Shown piece by piece: positions 42,024 through 50,310 of a DNA stretch of 64,000 nt (its first letter is position 1; every line of letters begins with the position of its first letter). This stretch comes from Frigididesulfovibrio sp031553235. GTDB taxonomy: Bacteria; Desulfobacterota; Desulfovibrionia; Desulfovibrionales; Desulfovibrionaceae. The notes beneath the pieces are model-generated. The model was not told the origin of the DNA and did no database searches. It saw nothing but the letters and a program-made list of their open reading frames with translations. The stretch lies in NCBI GenBank assembly GCA_031553235.1, contig JAVBLS010000019.1, positions 62,001 to 126,000 on the forward strand. Direction: 5' to 3'. The translations under genes and the position numbers were made by a program.

Positions 42024-42905
42024 TCACAGGGTACGACCCCGGTCGTCATCTAAAAACGCCGCCTCGATCCGCGACTCCCAGGCGCCGCTTCCGGTCGTAT
42101 AGGCCGAAAGGTGGTGGCTCAGTTTGGTGATCCGCCAGGTTCCCGTGGCCCGGGGCACGATGCTTTCGATGCGGGCAAGCCCGCCGTAGGCCAGATCCGG
42201 GTTATAGAGGCAGCGGCAGGAAATGCCGTCCTGCCCGAATGTCGGGTAGCCGATGAGGCCGGCATCCTTGTTCAGAAGCACGGCGTTGCCCGCCCGGGCC
42301 TGCCCGGCCGGCATGGTCACCACCGTGTTGTCGTCGATGATCAGTTCACAGTCCAGGTCACGGGCCAGCTTGAACATCTTGTCCACGGGCGGACCGGGAA
42401 ACCAGGCGTTTCGCACCGAGCCGGAAACCCCCTCGTTGCGGTAGGCGTAGCCGGCTTCTTGGGCGAACTGGGCAAAGAGCCGCTCGGCGCCCGCTTCGCC
42501 CGTGACCGTGGTGATGGGCCGGGCAAGCTGCTGCGGATAGCCGCCGCTCTCGGCCTCGAACTCCATGCAGACATCCGGGGCGGTATTGAAATCGGCGGCC
42601 GCGCGGACGATCTCCCCCTGAAAGACCAGCGACAGGGTTTTGTCCTTTTCTCCGGCCCGGATCTCAAGCAGGTTGTGTTGCGACTCCAGGGGCCGGAAGG
42701 AGAGCATGGTCAGCTCGGCCATATCTTCATATGTCAGGCCCCAGACCTTGACCGAGGCATTGTGCCTGTCCGGCAGGCCGGGCTTGTGCACCGTGGCCTC
42801 ACAGGCCAGGCCCTCGATGATTTTGCTGTTGCCGCCCTCGGAAAAGTCGCCCTTGCCCAGGGTGACGGCAAGCTGAATGGTTTTGATGGAGAAGCTGTTT
42901 GGCAT
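42024..42905 (-). CDS. Baseplate hub protein (gp44/late-control-D-like)
   Basis: The 293-residue protein has the segments KIIEGLACEATVHKPGLPDR, SVKVWGLTYEDMAELT, DVCMEFEAESGGYPQQL and DKMFKLARDLDCELIIDDN, which fit the hub protein on which the spike sits. The ATG at 42905 follows GGGAG. It sits between the plug and spike genes as expected. The 180 bases up to the spike gene have no further gene. Confidence 0.82.
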   Translation of the reverse strand: MPNSFSIKTIQLAVTLGKGDFSEGGNSKIIEGLACEATVHKPGLPDRHNASVKVWGLTYEDMAELTMLSFRPLESQHNLLEIRAGEKDKTLSLVFQGEIVRAAADFNTAPDVCMEFEAESGGYPQQLARPITTVTGEAGAERLFAQFAQEAGYAYRNEGVSGSVRNAWFPGPPVDKMFKLARDLDCELIIDDNTVVTMPAGQARAGNAVLLNKDAGLIGYPTFGQDGISCRCLYNPDLAYGGLARIESIVPRATGTWRITKLSHHLSAYTTGSGAWESRIEAAFLDDDRGRTL

Positions 42906-42919
42906 GATGTGCTCCCGGC

Positions 42920-43255
42920 TCAGCGCCTCAAGGTTTCGGGAATTTCCTCTCCGTCTTCCAGATACAGCAACAGCCAACGTCCGCCGCCCTCGCCCGTGTG
43001 CAGGCCCTGCCAGTGCGGCGGCCGGTCGCCTTCCAGATCGAGAAAATGCAGGCTGCCGGCAAAATGCGGCGAGCGCGAGGCCGGCACCTCGGCCCGGTTT
43101 TCGCACAGGGCGCCGTGGCAGACCGTGGCCGCGCCCGCCTGCAGGTCGAGATAGAGCCGTTCCTGCCGCCAGAAGAGCGAGAGGGTGCAGTATTGGCCGG
43201 CCAGGACCACGTTCAGGGTCTGGGCCGGAATCTGCGAAAGGGGAATCTGCAACAT
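42920..43255 (-). CDS. Baseplate plug-like protein
   Basis: The 111-residue protein starts MLQIPLSQIPAQTLNVVLAG and continues with beta-rich sequence including LYLDLQAGAATVCHGALC. This N-terminal pattern is typical of small baseplate plug proteins between the Dit-like and hub genes in myophages. No membrane segment or signal is seen. Confidence 0.75.
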   Translation of the reverse strand: MLQIPLSQIPAQTLNVVLAGQYCTLSLFWRQERLYLDLQAGAATVCHGALCENRAEVPASRSPHFAGSLHFLDLEGDRPPHWQGLHTGEGGGRWLLLYLEDGEEIPETLRR

Positions 43256-43294
43256 TGTTGAAAACCTCCGTTGCCTGTTTTCAGATTCGTCGTA

Positions 43295-43795
43295 TCACAC
43301 CGGTCTTTCCCCGCTGCGGGTCTGCACCCGGCCGACATTGACCCTGTCCGAACTGCTCGGGTTTTTGGGCCTGCCCATGGCGGTCGCGGCGGTCTGGGTC
43401 TGGACCTCGCGCACCTCGACCAGGCTCAGGGCCACGCACAGCGAGCCCGCGTTGTTCTCGCGGCCGCGCTTGTAGGTGTAGCTCTGCAGGGTCATATTCT
43501 CGTACAGGGCCGACGGCGTGGACACCGAGAGCCTGACCGCCCGGTTGCGGTAGTCGTCGAGCTTCTGCAGCATGTACTCGAAGTCCGACTCCGCGCCCTG
43601 GGCGGCCAGGTTGACCTCGATGGCCCGGGGTTCCTGGGTCTTGTTGTAGTGGATGAAACCGCCCTGCTCCACGGGGTTGGAAAGGGCCTGGCCGCTGTTG
43701 CGCACGTCGATGTCCAGAAAGCTGGTGAAGCTTACGGCCGTGGCCCCGTCTTCGTCCAGCAGGGTCCATTCCCCTTGGGTAAACATCCGGCTCAT
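43295..43795 (-). CDS. Dit-like tail/baseplate protein
   Basis: The 166-residue protein has GFIHYNKTQEPRAIEVNLAA and LDDYRNRAVRLSVSTPSALY, matching the Dit-like N-terminal domain that follows the tape measure gene and links tail tube and hub. It starts two bases after the tape measure stop. The C-terminal 30 residues are polar and probably disordered. Confidence 0.78.
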   Translation of the reverse strand: MSRMFTQGEWTLLDEDGATAVSFTSFLDIDVRNSGQALSNPVEQGGFIHYNKTQEPRAIEVNLAAQGAESDFEYMLQKLDDYRNRAVRLSVSTPSALYENMTLQSYTYKRGRENNAGSLCVALSLVEVREVQTQTAATAMGRPKNPSSSDRVNVGRVQTRSGERPV

Positions 43796-43797
43796 GG

Positions 43798-45264
43798 CTA
43801 ATACCCGCCGCTGTAGTTCTTGATGGAAACCAGGCGCCGGCTGAGCGAGTCGGAAAAGGCGTCCATGATGCCCTGCCCGTCGGTGGCCTGGGTGTAAATC
43901 TGAATGTCGCCGAAGGTGTTGTTGACGCTTCTGTCCATCGGGGCCCCGGCCGGGCCGGACGCGCCGGCGGCCATCAGGGCCGGGCTCAGGGCCGAGGAGG
44001 CGCCGCCGTAAGAAGGAACCGCCACGGCTGCCGCGCCGGCAAGGGCCGGGGTCAGCCCTTCTGGGGAGATGCCGTAGGTCGCGGCCACGGTGGCCGCGCC
44101 GGCGGCGGTGAGCTGCCCCACCTCGTTGAGACGCTCGGCGGCCTTGAAGGTGCCTTTGGTCTTGTTGATGTTCGCCTCAAGTTCCGCATCGTCTATGCCG
44201 AACAGGTCTTTCATCCAGTCGGGCATGCTTTCGCGCAGCCAGTCCCCGAAATCGCTGAAGAGCCGGCCGATATCGTCGAGCAGGCCGGCAAAGAAATTGT
44301 AGACTTTATCCCAGTTGGCAATAAGCCAGGTTGCCGCCAGGGCAAGGGCGAGAACAAGCGCGAGCACGGGGTTGGAGGCCGCGGCAATGCCCAGAAGGCG
44401 CATGCCCATGCTGAAGAGTGAAAGGGCTCCGGCAACCGAAGCCAGGGCCGGGCCGTACTCGATCAGGGCATTGAGAAGCTGCCCGGCTATGGGGATCAGA
44501 TTGTTCCAGATGTCGCCCAGAGCCCGGCCTACCTCTTCGCCCGTGCCAAACAGGGACCACAGCCCGGAAAGCGTGGATTCGCCGGTGCTTATGTAATTCC
44601 ACAGGTCGTATAGGGCATAGCCCAGGGCGGCGACGATTAGGGCGATCCAGGTCAGGGGGTTGGCGAGCAGGGCGGCGCCGAAGCTCATGACGGCGGGAAT
44701 GACCCGGGCGGCAATGACGCCGGCCACATTGCCGAGTGCGCCGGCAAAGGTGGCAAGAGAGGGCAGTATCTCCATGAACCCGCCGAGTACCAGGGAGACG
44801 AAAAAAATGACGCCTTTGCCGATAAATTTGAGCAGTTTGCCGAAGCCGCCGGCTTTTTTGATGAGCTTATCGAGGCCCGCTAGAATTATTCCGCTACCTA
44901 CATTGAGACTGAGAGTCTCTAGGATAGCGCCGGTCCCGGTCAGTTCGCCGCGCAAGTCGGCAAGTTCCTTACGGATTGCGGCAACTGATTCGGCTAGTTC
45001 CTTGACGCCGCCCAGTGAACCGGCCATGTCGCGCAGGGCTTGCGCGGCGGTGCGCAGGGCGGCCGTCAGTTCGCCCACTGCCCGGACGGCTTCCTGGAGC
45101 ATTTCCGCAAGCCCGCCGGAAGACATCTGCGCGGGCGCGTTCAGGTTTTCCGCCACGGCGCGCACACCGGAGGCGGCGCGGGCTTCCACCTGGGCCAGGC
45201 TTTTCAGAAAGCCGGCGCCATCCAGGTTCAGGCTGACGCACAAAGCGTCCGCAATGGTTGCCAT
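43798..45264 (-). CDS. Tail tape measure protein, copy 1
   Basis: The 488-residue protein has an alpha-helical N-terminus (DALCVSLNLDGAGFLKSLAQ), long helices, then hydrophobic stretches in the middle (VIFFVSLVLGGFMEILPSLA, PLTWIALIVAALGYALYDLW) and a C-terminus ending SRRLVSIKNYSGGY. Gene position between the tail chaperone and the Dit-like gene, helicity and hydrophobic core identify it as the tape measure. The last 13 residues are shared exactly with copy 2 at 55259. Confidence 0.88.
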   Translation of the reverse strand: MATIADALCVSLNLDGAGFLKSLAQVEARAASGVRAVAENLNAPAQMSSGGLAEMLQEAVRAVGELTAALRTAAQALRDMAGSLGGVKELAESVAAIRKELADLRGELTGTGAILETLSLNVGSGIILAGLDKLIKKAGGFGKLLKFIGKGVIFFVSLVLGGFMEILPSLATFAGALGNVAGVIAARVIPAVMSFGAALLANPLTWIALIVAALGYALYDLWNYISTGESTLSGLWSLFGTGEEVGRALGDIWNNLIPIAGQLLNALIEYGPALASVAGALSLFSMGMRLLGIAAASNPVLALVLALALAATWLIANWDKVYNFFAGLLDDIGRLFSDFGDWLRESMPDWMKDLFGIDDAELEANINKTKGTFKAAERLNEVGQLTAAGAATVAATYGISPEGLTPALAGAAAVAVPSYGGASSALSPALMAAGASGPAGAPMDRSVNNTFGDIQIYTQATDGQGIMDAFSDSLSRRLVSIKNYSGGY

Positions 45265-45343
45265 ACTAGACTCCTTTTATTGACCGGCGTGGTATGCGTC
45301 GTTATAGCTTGGAGAAACAGGCATGATATCTTTGGAGGTTCCC

Positions 45344-45535
45344 ATGGCGCTGACAAAATGTTCCGAGTGCGGGAAGGAAGTTTCCGACAAGGCTGAGGTT
45401 TGTCCTCACTGCGGATTCAGACTGGCCCCTCCCCCAGATCTTCTCTCTTCTATCTCCTGGGGAACTCTTGCTCTATGGGGAGTCGTTGCAGTGATACTCT
45501 TTACTCTGTCGCGGTGCATTCCAAAATCTTGGTGA
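45344..45535 (+). CDS. Zinc-ribbon plus transmembrane small protein, copy 1a
   Basis: The 63-residue protein has a zinc ribbon, CSECGKEVSDKAEVCPHCG, with four Cys ligands, then a Pro-rich hinge and one membrane helix (ALWGVVAVILFTL). The ATG follows TTGGAGG. It is read on the plus strand, opposite to all tail genes, and diverges from the tape measure start 80 bases away. Function is unknown. Confidence 0.85.
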   Translation: MALTKCSECGKEVSDKAEVCPHCGFRLAPPPDLLSSISWGTLALWGVVAVILFTLSRCIPKSW

Positions 45536-45642
45536 CGCACAAAGCGTCCACAATGGTTGCCATACTAAACTCCTTTTATTGACCGGCGTGAGTTGCGCCG
45601 TTATATATTGAAAACACAGGCATGATATTCTTGGAGGTTTCC

Positions 45643-45825
45643 ATGGCGCTGACCAAGTGCTCCGAATGCGGCGAAAAGGTTTCCGACAAAGCCGAAGTTT
45701 GTCCTCATTGTGGGTTCAGGCTGGCTCCTCCCCCATCGGCTCTTTCGACTATTTCATGGGAGACCGCTGTTGCGTGGTTTATCATCGGGGGAGGTGGCCT
45801 TCTTCTTCTCCGCTGGCTTCGTTGA
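45643..45825 (+). CDS. Zinc-ribbon plus transmembrane small protein, copy 1b
   Basis: The 60-residue protein has CSECGEKVSDKAEVCPHCG, a PPP hinge and the helix WFIIGGGGLLLLRWL. It is the product of a tandem duplication of copy 1a: the ribbon is nearly identical, while the membrane helix has diverged. TTGGAGG precedes the ATG. Confidence 0.83.
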   Translation: MALTKCSECGEKVSDKAEVCPHCGFRLAPPPSALSTISWETAVAWFIIGGGGLLLLRWLR

Positions 45826-45888
45826 TGGCCGGCCGGGCGCAGTGCCGCTTAGCTTGGGAAAACAGGCATGGTATCTTTGGAGGTTTGC

Positions 45889-46065
45889 ATGGCGATGACC
45901 AGGTGTCCGGAATGCAAGAAGAGAATTTCCAATAAAGCTGAAGTCTGCCCACACTGCGGTATTCGATTTTCTCCTCCTCCTTTGTTTGACGTCCCATGGA
46001 TAGTTATCTTCAGATGGTCGGTTGCGGCAGTTATTTTAGGTATCCTTGCATATATTACTCGATAA
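45889..46065 (+). CDS. Zinc-ribbon plus transmembrane small protein, copy 1c
   Basis: The 58-residue protein reads CPECKKRISNKAEVCPHCG, a short SPPP hinge, then the helix IFRWSVAAVILGILAYI. It is most like the protein at 57249 of the second cassette (CPECGKKIFDKAEVCPYCG and FSPPP), so the two arrays descend from one ancestor array. TTTGGAGG precedes the ATG. Confidence 0.83.
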   Translation: MAMTRCPECKKRISNKAEVCPHCGIRFSPPPLFDVPWIVIFRWSVAAVILGILAYITR

Positions 46066-46192
46066 TAGCGCTGTACTCGCCCACATGCGCGGGCACTATT
46101 CCTCTTTCCATACCGACTCCCCCACCATGCCCTATACGGGCGATAATGCCCTTGCCGCGCCGCCTGTTTCCGTCATGGCCCCGCCGGCCGTT

Positions 46193-46323
46193 GCGAGCCG
46201 CGATGCCGTCCGGATTTTTCCGTCCGCAGACAGGAGGTTAATACGCGATTACCTTTCGCGTTCCTTGCGGGAACAGCTATGCGTTCCTGCAAGGACGGAA
46301 AAATCCGGAGGGTCTGAGCGGCC
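46193..46323 (-). repeat. Family 2 structured repeat, copy 2
   Basis: The outer 17-bp stem pairs 46209-46225 with 46293-46309, and the inner hairpin GTTCC/GGAAC lies at 46260-46274. Compared with copy 1 both strands of the outer stem differ in a compensating way (CCGTCC/GGACGG against TCGTCC/GGACGA), and so does the inner hairpin. The boxes AGGAACGCATAGC and AATCGCGTATTAACCTCC are identical. It fills most of the 318-base gap between the zinc-ribbon genes and the tail chaperone end. Confidence 0.78.
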
Positions 46324-46383
46324 TTTGCCGCCTTTCGTTTCACTACTCTCTTGCCACGCCGGTGTGCTCTCAGCGCGCCGGCG

Positions 46384-46632
46384 TCACTTCTTTCGGGCCG
46401 CCTCCATGGCCGCCCACTCGTTGTAGTTCTGCACGCTGATCGCTTCCCGCAGGTTCAGGGCATCCTCATAGCTGTAGAAGGTCTGCAGTTCGCGCAGGCT
46501 GGCGAGTTTGCGGGTGACGATCACCCCGACGAGGTCCGAGAAGTTGGGGTAGTCCGCGTATGCCGCGCCTGTTACCGAGTTGCGATACCGAGTTTCCCGA
46601 GGAAGCCGGAGAGGCTTTCGCCTTCCGGCCGC
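46384..46632 (-). CDS. Frameshift extension of the tail assembly chaperone, copy 1
   Basis: This frame begins where a -1 slip at the heptamer T TTT TTG (46638-46632) would place the ribosome and runs 82 codons to a TGA at 46384. It has no good start of its own. Its end (SLRELQTFYSYEDALNLREA, NYNEWAAMEAARKK) matches the extension of copy 2. The full gpG-GpT-type product would be about 210 residues. Such long forms bind the tape measure during tail assembly. Confidence 0.8.
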   Translation of the reverse strand, partial: AAGRRKPLRLPRETRYRNSVTGAAYADYPNFSDLVGVIVTRKLASLRELQTFYSYEDALNLREAISVQNYNEWAAMEAARKK

Positions 46633-47015
46633 AAAAAACCCAGGTTCAGCGTGGCGGCCTCCGCCCGCAGGGTGAACAGGGTTTTCACGTCCAGGATGTA
46701 GGCGTCCACGCTCTCGGGCGTGCAGCGCTCTTCCACCCGCTCCACAACGCGCGAGCAGCAGCCCAGCAGTTCGTCCAGCAGGGGCTGGACCTTTTCGGGC
46801 TCAAGGTGGCCGAGGACGGACAGGCCGTTTCCGGCCAGATAGGCTCCGGCGGCCGGGAGGTCCGCGCCGTCGGGCACCTGGGCGCCGCTCTTGGTCAAAA
46901 GCAGGGCCACGCGGAGCAGCCAGTTTTCCAGTTTGGTGGCGGGCATCTCGCGGATTTTGAAAGTCAGCAGTTGTTCGCGGTCTTGAATATCAATAGTAAT
47001 TTCCTTGCGAGCCAT
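46572..47015 (-). CDS. Tail assembly chaperone, copy 1 (short form)
   Basis: The 147-residue protein has DREQLLTFKIREMPATKLEN and ERVEERCTPESVDAYILDVK. It lies just after the tail tube gene and before the tape measure, the standard place for the chaperone pair made by programmed frameshifting. About three quarters of its residues are shared with copy 2 at 57836. The slippery heptamer is at codons 126-128. Confidence 0.85.
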   Translation of the reverse strand: MARKEITIDIQDREQLLTFKIREMPATKLENWLLRVALLLTKSGAQVPDGADLPAAGAYLAGNGLSVLGHLEPEKVQPLLDELLGCCSRVVERVEERCTPESVDAYILDVKTLFTLRAEAATLNLGFLRPEGESLSGFLGKLGIATR

Positions 47016-47075
47016 TTCATTTCTCCTGCTTTTTTTGTTGTGTTTGTGTTGCCCGAATGGGTTTCGTTTGTGTTT

Positions 47076-47157
47076 TCAGAGTGGATATCCCCACCGGCCC
47101 GTTTGTGAGCGAATTTCCAGAGCGGGGATTCCCCACTTCCCCTGTTTGTGAGTGGAT
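47076..47157 (-). repeat. Two imperfect 41-base tandem repeats upstream of the chaperone
   Basis: TTTCAGAGTGGATATCCCCA and TTTCCAGAGCGGGGATTCCC begin two adjacent units that both end in GTTTGTGAG. They lie in a 320-base non-coding gap between the tube and chaperone genes. No gene is supported in the gap. Confidence 0.55.
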
Positions 47158-47338
47158 TTTTTCTTTTGGCAAGGCGGGCAAGGTGTTGCGATGGGGGCTG
47201 GACTCTTCGGTCCTTGCGGCCCGCGTTGCTGTGGAGCAGGACTCTGCTCATCCAGAAGCCTCACCGACCGGCCGAGCTTCGCAGCCCTTTTTTCCGGAGG
47301 CGAAACGTGCGCCAACGCCGCATGACGGAAAAAGACGC

Positions 47339-47779
47339 TCACAAACTCGATCTTTCGAAATCCTGGAAGTCGAAGGTCCAGGTCGTGGCGGCCAAAACCT
47401 TTTCCAACGAGGGGAACGGCGCGCCGCTCTTCATGATCCCCACGGACCAGGTGAAGGTGGTCTTGATGCTCGGCACGGTGCAGACCAGGTTGCAGGCGTA
47501 GACCCGTTTGTTGGCGGCCATGGCCTGCCAGACCGTGGCCAGGTTGGCGTGCGAGGGGCTGGCCGCCTCGAGGGTGACGGTCACGGGGTAAATGGCCGGC
47601 ACATAGCCGCCCACAAGCCGGCCGTCCACGCCCTTGCGGGTTTCGGCCACGTCCACGGCGTCCATGCTCAGCGCCTGGTCGGTGCCGAACATTTGCAGAA
47701 CGATGCCGGAGGGGAAAATGTCCTCCACCGTGAGCACGGCTTCGGCGTTGGCGCTGGTGATATCGAGATGTTGCGACAT
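47339..47779 (-). CDS. Tail tube protein (DUF3277-like)
   Basis: The 146-residue protein has GIVLQMFGTDQALSMDAVDV, GYVPAIYPVTVTLEAASPSH and TTFTWSVGIMKSGAPFPS, a beta-rich pattern fitting the tube protein that follows the sheath in this type of myophage. It starts 33 bases after the sheath stop. Confidence 0.8.
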   Translation of the reverse strand: MSQHLDITSANAEAVLTVEDIFPSGIVLQMFGTDQALSMDAVDVAETRKGVDGRLVGGYVPAIYPVTVTLEAASPSHANLATVWQAMAANKRVYACNLVCTVPSIKTTFTWSVGIMKSGAPFPSLEKVLAATTWTFDFQDFERSSL

Positions 47780-47812
47780 GCGATATGCTCCTTTGGAAGG
47801 TTATGGGTGTTC

Positions 47813-49333
47813 TTACAGGACCGCTGTGGAGGCGACCTCGATCTTTTGGACGGCGCCGCCATAGGTGTACCAAAGGGAGATGATCGGGCTCTCGCGCCGG
47901 GCCCTGGCCGGGGCGCCCGGGTCGAGCACCTGGATGTAGTAGCCCTGGGTGCGCAGCTCGTCCGAGATGTCCAGACCCGCCTCGGTCATCACCTCCGAGC
48001 GCTGCCGCTCCGAAAGGGCCACGCCCGCCTCGATGGCCGCGTTGGTCCGGGCCTCGTTGACCGGGTCCATCATCCAGGCCTTGATCATGGTGTAGCCGCG
48101 CATGTTGTAGGGCACGCGGCCGACCGAGGTGATCCCGTCCATCAGGGCCGCCTGCAGGCGGTTGTTCAGCCAGATGGAGTTGATGTAGGGGTCGATGAAG
48201 CCGTAGTCCGAGGCCGAGAGGCAGCCGGGGTAGAGGAAGGCAAACTCGGCGTTGCGCGTGGCGAAGTTGCCGAAATAGTTGCAGTTCTTGGCTTCGAGCA
48301 CGGCGGCCGTGGTTTCGTCCGTGACCCAGGGGGCCAGGCCGGACTGCTTTTTGAACGCGGCCGTGATCGTGCCGTTGACCCGGCGCCAGGCCACCGAGGC
48401 GACCACGCCCATGATAAAGGCGGCGTATTCGAGCGAGCCGTGGACCACGGCCGTGTGGTCCAGGCCGGCGGCCTTGATCACGCTTGCCGTGTCGGCGACG
48501 GAGTCGGCCGAGGCCACGGCCGGGTTGGTGGTGTAGGCCACGTAGAGCCTGCCGTAGTTGCGGCTTGCCCAGCCGGCCCATTCCAGGGCGGCTTCGGGGT
48601 CTTCTTCCCAGGCTGTGCTGAACGACACCCAGTTCTGGGTCTTGGCCAGCACGGCGGCCATCTGTTGCTCGACGGAAAGGGCGTCCATGCCGCGGGAGAG
48701 CAGCGCGCCGCGATCCGGGGTCAGGTTGAGCAGTTCGGCCAGGTCGTTGCCCGAGGCGGTGCCCGCGCCCGCGGATGACGCGAAGGAAACTTCGGAATCC
48801 GCGCCGGTCGTGCCGCTGCTGATGGTGAAGGCCTTGGTCAGGCTGGAATAGGTCACGCTTGCCGCGCTCTGCCCGGCCACGGCCCGGAGGGCTGTTTCCA
48901 GGGTCGCGGCCACGTCGCTGTAGCTCGCGGCCGCGCTCAGATCGATGCCGGCCAGGCTGTGGGCGGTGTTGTCGATGCTCAGGCACAGGCTGCCGGCGCC
49001 GACGCTTTTCAGTTGGGCCACAGTGCGGGTGACCTTGCCGCCGCGCAGCCAGGCGGGCGCGGCCCGGGCGATGCGCCGGGCCGTGAAAAAGGCCTTGGGC
49101 GCGGTGAGCTTGCCCGCGTGGCCGGCGAAATAGACCTCGGCCGCGGCGCATTCCGTCGAGGCCGGGCCGAAATAGGCGCCCACGGCCGCTGCCGAGGGGA
49201 AGGACAGCACCAGGCTGGAAGCGGAAATGAGCGGGTTGTCGGTGAGCAGCAGCCCGTTCAGTTCCAGGTCCGGGCTGCCGCCGTCCATGACGCGGGGCAG
49301 GATTTCAACGATGTGGGATGCGGGGATGGCCAT
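47813..49333 (-). CDS. Tail sheath protein (DUF3383-like)
   Basis: The 506-residue protein has IPASHIVEILPRVMDGGSP at its N-terminus, the middle segment NWVSFSTAWEEDPEAALEWA and the C-terminal PIISLWYTYGGAVQKIEVAS. Length, order before the tube gene and the segment FLYPGCLSASDYGFIDPYIN fit contractile sheath proteins of the DUF3383 group. It shows that the phage is a myovirus. Confidence 0.88.
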   Translation of the reverse strand: MAIPASHIVEILPRVMDGGSPDLELNGLLLTDNPLISASSLVLSFPSAAAVGAYFGPASTECAAAEVYFAGHAGKLTAPKAFFTARRIARAAPAWLRGGKVTRTVAQLKSVGAGSLCLSIDNTAHSLAGIDLSAAASYSDVAATLETALRAVAGQSAASVTYSSLTKAFTISSGTTGADSEVSFASSAGAGTASGNDLAELLNLTPDRGALLSRGMDALSVEQQMAAVLAKTQNWVSFSTAWEEDPEAALEWAGWASRNYGRLYVAYTTNPAVASADSVADTASVIKAAGLDHTAVVHGSLEYAAFIMGVVASVAWRRVNGTITAAFKKQSGLAPWVTDETTAAVLEAKNCNYFGNFATRNAEFAFLYPGCLSASDYGFIDPYINSIWLNNRLQAALMDGITSVGRVPYNMRGYTMIKAWMMDPVNEARTNAAIEAGVALSERQRSEVMTEAGLDISDELRTQGYYIQVLDPGAPARARRESPIISLWYTYGGAVQKIEVASTAVL

Positions 49334-49385
49334 GTGGGGTGCTCCTTGTCGGGTTGGGGTGAATATTCAGACAAAAGTTGGTGGG

Positions 49386-49479
49386 GGCCGCTCAGACCCG
49401 TCCGGGTTTTTTGTTGTTCTTGCCGGAGCGCATAATTCCTCTCGCGGTGAGCCGAAAACCCGTCGTGTCTTAACCTCTC
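49386..49479 (+). repeat. Family 2 structured repeat, copy 4
   Basis: This copy starts GGCCGCTCAGACCCGTCCGG and ends TTAACCTCTC. It keeps a stem CGGGTTTT/AAAACCCG and a CTC/GAG inner hairpin with changed sequences. It lies between the sheath start and the end of the upstream gene, in the orientation of copy 1. Confidence 0.65.
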
Positions 49480-50032
49480 ATCCGCCGTGGTGCGCGTTTA
49501 CGTTCTCAAGGCGGGTGATCCGGGTTGTCGCGAAGTAATCGGCGGGGACTTCAATGCCGGACCACTGCGACAGGTACAGACGGGTTTCGTAGCGCCGGAC
49601 GAACTGGGCCGCGTCGCCCTTGCAGGGGTGTTCGCGCACCTTGTCCGCATAGAGCGCCGACAGGCCGCGCTCGTTGAAGAAGCGCGCGCCCTCGCTCGAC
49701 CGGGCCACGATGGCCAGGCGCTGGGCGCGCAGCCGTCCGGCGTCGCCGCTTGAGAAGAACTCCAGGAGCACGGCGGGCCGGAGCAGGGCTTCCAGGCGCA
49801 AGGCGCCGGACGCGGCCGGGTCCGGGTCGGGCGCGCTGAAGGTTTCCAAGGTGGTGCCGTGCTGTTGGATCTCCTCGATGCTCATGACCGCGTAGTCTTC
49901 GCTGCCGGCGGGCAGGGCGGCGCGGTTCTGTCTGCCCTGAAAGACCCGGTCCGGGCCCAGGGCCGGTTGGGCATAGGCCAGGATGAAGGCGCGCACGGCT
50001 TCGTAGAGATTGGCTTCGGCGGGGATGTTCAT
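49478..50032 (-). CDS. Phage neck/tail completion protein
   Basis: The 184-residue protein starts MNIPAEANLYEAVRAFILAY and ends ATTRITRLENVNAHHGG. It lies directly before the sheath gene, where tail terminator or neck proteins of this phage type are found. The ATG is preferred to a longer frame because conserved-looking sequence begins there. The exact role is inferred from position. Confidence 0.65.
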   Translation of the reverse strand: MNIPAEANLYEAVRAFILAYAQPALGPDRVFQGRQNRAALPAGSEDYAVMSIEEIQQHGTTLETFSAPDPDPAASGALRLEALLRPAVLLEFFSSGDAGRLRAQRLAIVARSSEGARFFNERGLSALYADKVREHPCKGDAAQFVRRYETRLYLSQWSGIEVPADYFATTRITRLENVNAHHGG

Positions 50033-50173
50033 GGTCGCTCCTTTGAGTGCTGCAGGTTGGCCGGTGCCGAGGGGCATCGCGGCTCGCGACGCTTGGCGGT
50101 GGAACGAAAGGCCGCGATGGAATTCCGACACCCAAAAAGCGTACCTCGGGCCGTGGGCTATGGGAATTTTTCA

Positions 50174-50190
50174 GTAGGTAAATTTACTAC
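50174..50190. promoter_or_regulatory. Palindromic operator-like site, second copy
   Basis: GTAGGTAAATTTACTAC shares the core GGTAAATTTAC with the palindrome at 39602 and is imperfect at the ends. It lies about 140 bases upstream of the neck-protein start, in a 278-base gap that has no other feature I can support. Confidence 0.45.
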
Positions 50191-50310
50191 ATATGTCGGG
50201 TGGGGGGAGAACGGGGCCGGGACGCCGTCGGACAAGGAAGGCGCCGCTTTGAGCGATGGGGTCGGGCTCTTCGGCCCCACCCCGGAGCACAAAGCAGGCC
50301 CGACGCAGTA

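Larger units (their letters stand above)
45231..45830 (+). repeat. Tandem duplication of about 300 bases (tape-measure 5' end plus zinc-ribbon gene)
   Basis: Unit 1 (about 45234-45535) and unit 2 (about 45536-45830) both begin GACGCACAAAGCGTCC, run through the first ten codons of the tape measure gene in antisense, the untranslated leader, and a zinc-ribbon gene. Unit 2 therefore carries a ten-codon fragment MATIVDALCV of the tape measure start. The promoter-bearing leader CATGATAT-CTTGGAGG is repeated as well. Confidence 0.85.
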
